Below are positions 33,536-34,325 of a stretch of 34,325 nt of DNA, piece by piece. Each line of letters starts with the position of its first letter. Position 1 is the first letter of the stretch. The notes under the pieces were generated by a model. The model saw only the letters and a program-made list of their open reading frames with translations, did no database searches and was not told the origin of the DNA. The position numbers and the translations under genes are program-made. Origin of the DNA: Flavobacterium hydatis (GTDB lineage Bacteria; Bacteroidota; Bacteroidia; Flavobacteriales; Flavobacteriaceae); the NCBI RefSeq assembly GCF_000737695.1, contig NZ_JPRM01000058.1:1-34325 (forward strand), read 5' to 3'.

Positions 33536-33569
33536 AATGTGCAAATTTATGTGAGTTTGCACATTTTTT
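33536..33569 (+). terminator. Intrinsic terminator of the defence operon
   Basis: Perfect ten-base stem AATGTGCAAA (33536-33545) with TTTGCACATT (33556-33565), a ten-base loop and a run of T on the 3' side. It lies 38 bases after the hsdR stop. Confidence 0.88.
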
Positions 33570-34240
33570 AGTTATAAAAAAAAATATAAGATAGAGGATC
33601 TTCTCCCCATACAGTAACGGCCTTCTTTTCTTCTTTAAGTAAGAAAAAATAAAACGTCCAGAATTTTTAGGATTTGGGACACTTCAATCTTTCATGTCGA
33701 ACCACGACATAAAAGGATTTCTGTTTTTATCAGGGCTAGGGGAGTAAAATAAATGGTGGCTTTATAGTAAAAGGGGTGTCTTGTGTTTTCTGTAGGCTAC
33801 AATAGTAGGTAAGTATAATGGTTTGGTTGTAGTACTAAGGTAGGAATGTCTTGAGTTTCTTTTTAGGATTGATGTTAAGAAGGCTTTATATATAGGTATA
33901 ATATTCTGCTATACTATATAGGAGAAGTTTTTTTAGGAGCTCTTTCCTGATATGCGCTCCAATCTTGTCTTTTTTAAAGAAAAAAGGCCAAGGATTTTCG
34001 CTACTATCAGGGCTAGGGGTGGCAAAGACTAATAGAAATCCAATTTTAAAGACAAAAAAGGAAGCTTTGCGTCTTAGCGACTTCGCGAGAAACTAGGAAA
34101 AACCCAGTAAAACCAGGAAAAAAACAGGCTAAACACCCTAAAGTCCCCAAAGCAGCTATAAAAGAACAAAAAATAACAGGCCGTAAAGGTTATGTTATCA
34201 AAGCATTAAGAGAAGAATAAAAAATAAACCAAAAATAGTT
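33570..34240. other. Gene-poor stretch before the rRNA leader
   Basis: I see no intact gene. It contains a small hairpin ATGTCG-aacca-CGACAT at 33694-33710, two copies of a dispersed element, a TTTGCGTCTTAGCGACTTCGCG-like fragment near 34067-34090 that resembles the repeat at 2191, and an open A-rich stretch ending at 34220 that lacks a start codon. Confidence 0.6.
33931..34022. repeat. Dispersed element with TATCAGGGCTAGGGG end
   Basis: A likely full copy runs from GGAGCTCTTTCCTG and GCGCTCCAATCTTGTC through a short AAAGAAAAAAGG hairpin centre to AAGGATTTTCGC and TATCAGGGCTAGGGG. A partial copy of its right end (AAGGATTTCTG...TATCAGGGCTAGGGG) occurs at about 33713-33742. I recall closely similar sequence between genes in many Flavobacterium genomes; the function is unknown to me. 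Confidence 0.5.
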
Positions 34241-34251
34241 TCAAAAAGGTA

Positions 34252-34281
34252 TTGTTTATCTAGATAAAGGTGGTAGTTTTG
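34252..34281 (+). promoter_or_regulatory. Strong promoter of a probable ribosomal RNA operon
   Basis: TTG (34252-34254), exactly 19 bases, then TAGTTTTG (34274-34281), a full -33/-7 match. It runs on into GCACCCGCAACAAC, the usual 5' end of stable-RNA transcripts in Flavobacteria. The RNA genes themselves lie beyond the window. Confidence 0.7.
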
Positions 34282-34301
34282 CACCCGCAACAACGACAAA
34301 C

Positions 34302-34312
34302 GTTCCTTTAAA
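34302..34312 (+). promoter_or_regulatory. boxA-like antitermination site in the rRNA leader
   Basis: GTTCCTTTAAA resembles boxA (core GCTCTTTAACA in E. coli, GTTCATTGAAA-like in Flavobacteria), placed about 15 bases after the expected transcription start. This supports an rRNA operon rather than a protein gene downstream. Confidence 0.5.
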
Positions 34313-34325
34313 TACTGACAAGCAC

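Overview
The window looks like a chromosomal segment from a Flavobacterium-like member of the Bacteroidota. The supporting signs are the very AT-rich sequence, Bacteroidota-type promoters (TTG, 19-20 nt, TAnnTTTG), start codons without strong Shine-Dalgarno sites, a TonB-dependent receptor with a carboxypeptidase-regulatory-like N-terminus, lipoproteins with CxxDDDD-type mature ends, and many short dispersed intergenic repeats. The species is inferred from style, not from a marker gene.

Layout. Positions 1-7.6 kb hold ordinary chromosomal genes: a secreted protein of unknown function, an erythromycin-esterase-family protein, a YdjM-type membrane hydrolase, a polysaccharide deacetylase, a CPBP membrane protease, and a LytS/LytTR-type histidine kinase and response regulator that overlap by one base. 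Positions 7.66-13.7 kb (minus strand) are a probable zinc (or related metal) acquisition locus: a small His/Cys-rich membrane protein, a His-rich DUF4625-like lipoprotein, a ZnuD-like TonB receptor, a second DUF4625-like lipoprotein and an AztD-like beta-propeller lipoprotein. It is preceded by a good promoter overlapped by a 7-1-7 inverted repeat of FUR/Zur type. Positions 14.6-20.1 kb (minus strand) are an extracytoplasmic flavin/iron-reductase cluster: a secreted ankyrin protein, a DUF2271 protein with a candidate flavinylation motif, a PepSY-flavodoxin-reductase fusion, and ApbE (FAD:protein FMN transferase). Two GNAT acetyltransferases and a SpoU-family RNA methyltransferase flank this.

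Positions 21.9-33.5 kb form one tightly packed plus-strand defence operon of eight genes with gaps of 0-12 nt or overlaps: hsdM1, a putative small PD-(D/E)XK protein, a membrane/coiled-coil protein, hsdM2, hsdS, an AAA/ABC-type ATPase with an extra N-terminal domain, an HNH nuclease, and hsdR. The ATPase-HNH pair resembles Septu (PtuA-PtuB) and sits exactly between hsdS and hsdR, the slot used by PrrC and by the 'rlo' genes in other type I systems. Two complete, paralogous methyltransferase subunits share a single specificity subunit. This composite is the most likely undescribed system in the window. The operon ends at a strong terminator. The window closes with repeat-rich DNA and what appears to be the promoter and leader of a ribosomal RNA operon starting just beyond the right edge.

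Intergenic DNA is rich in structured repeats: a 211-bp tandem with REPIN-like paired palindromes, several copies of a TATAAGT element, a GTCCC/GGGAC hairpin element, 7-bp tandem repeats, and a longer element near the rRNA leader.
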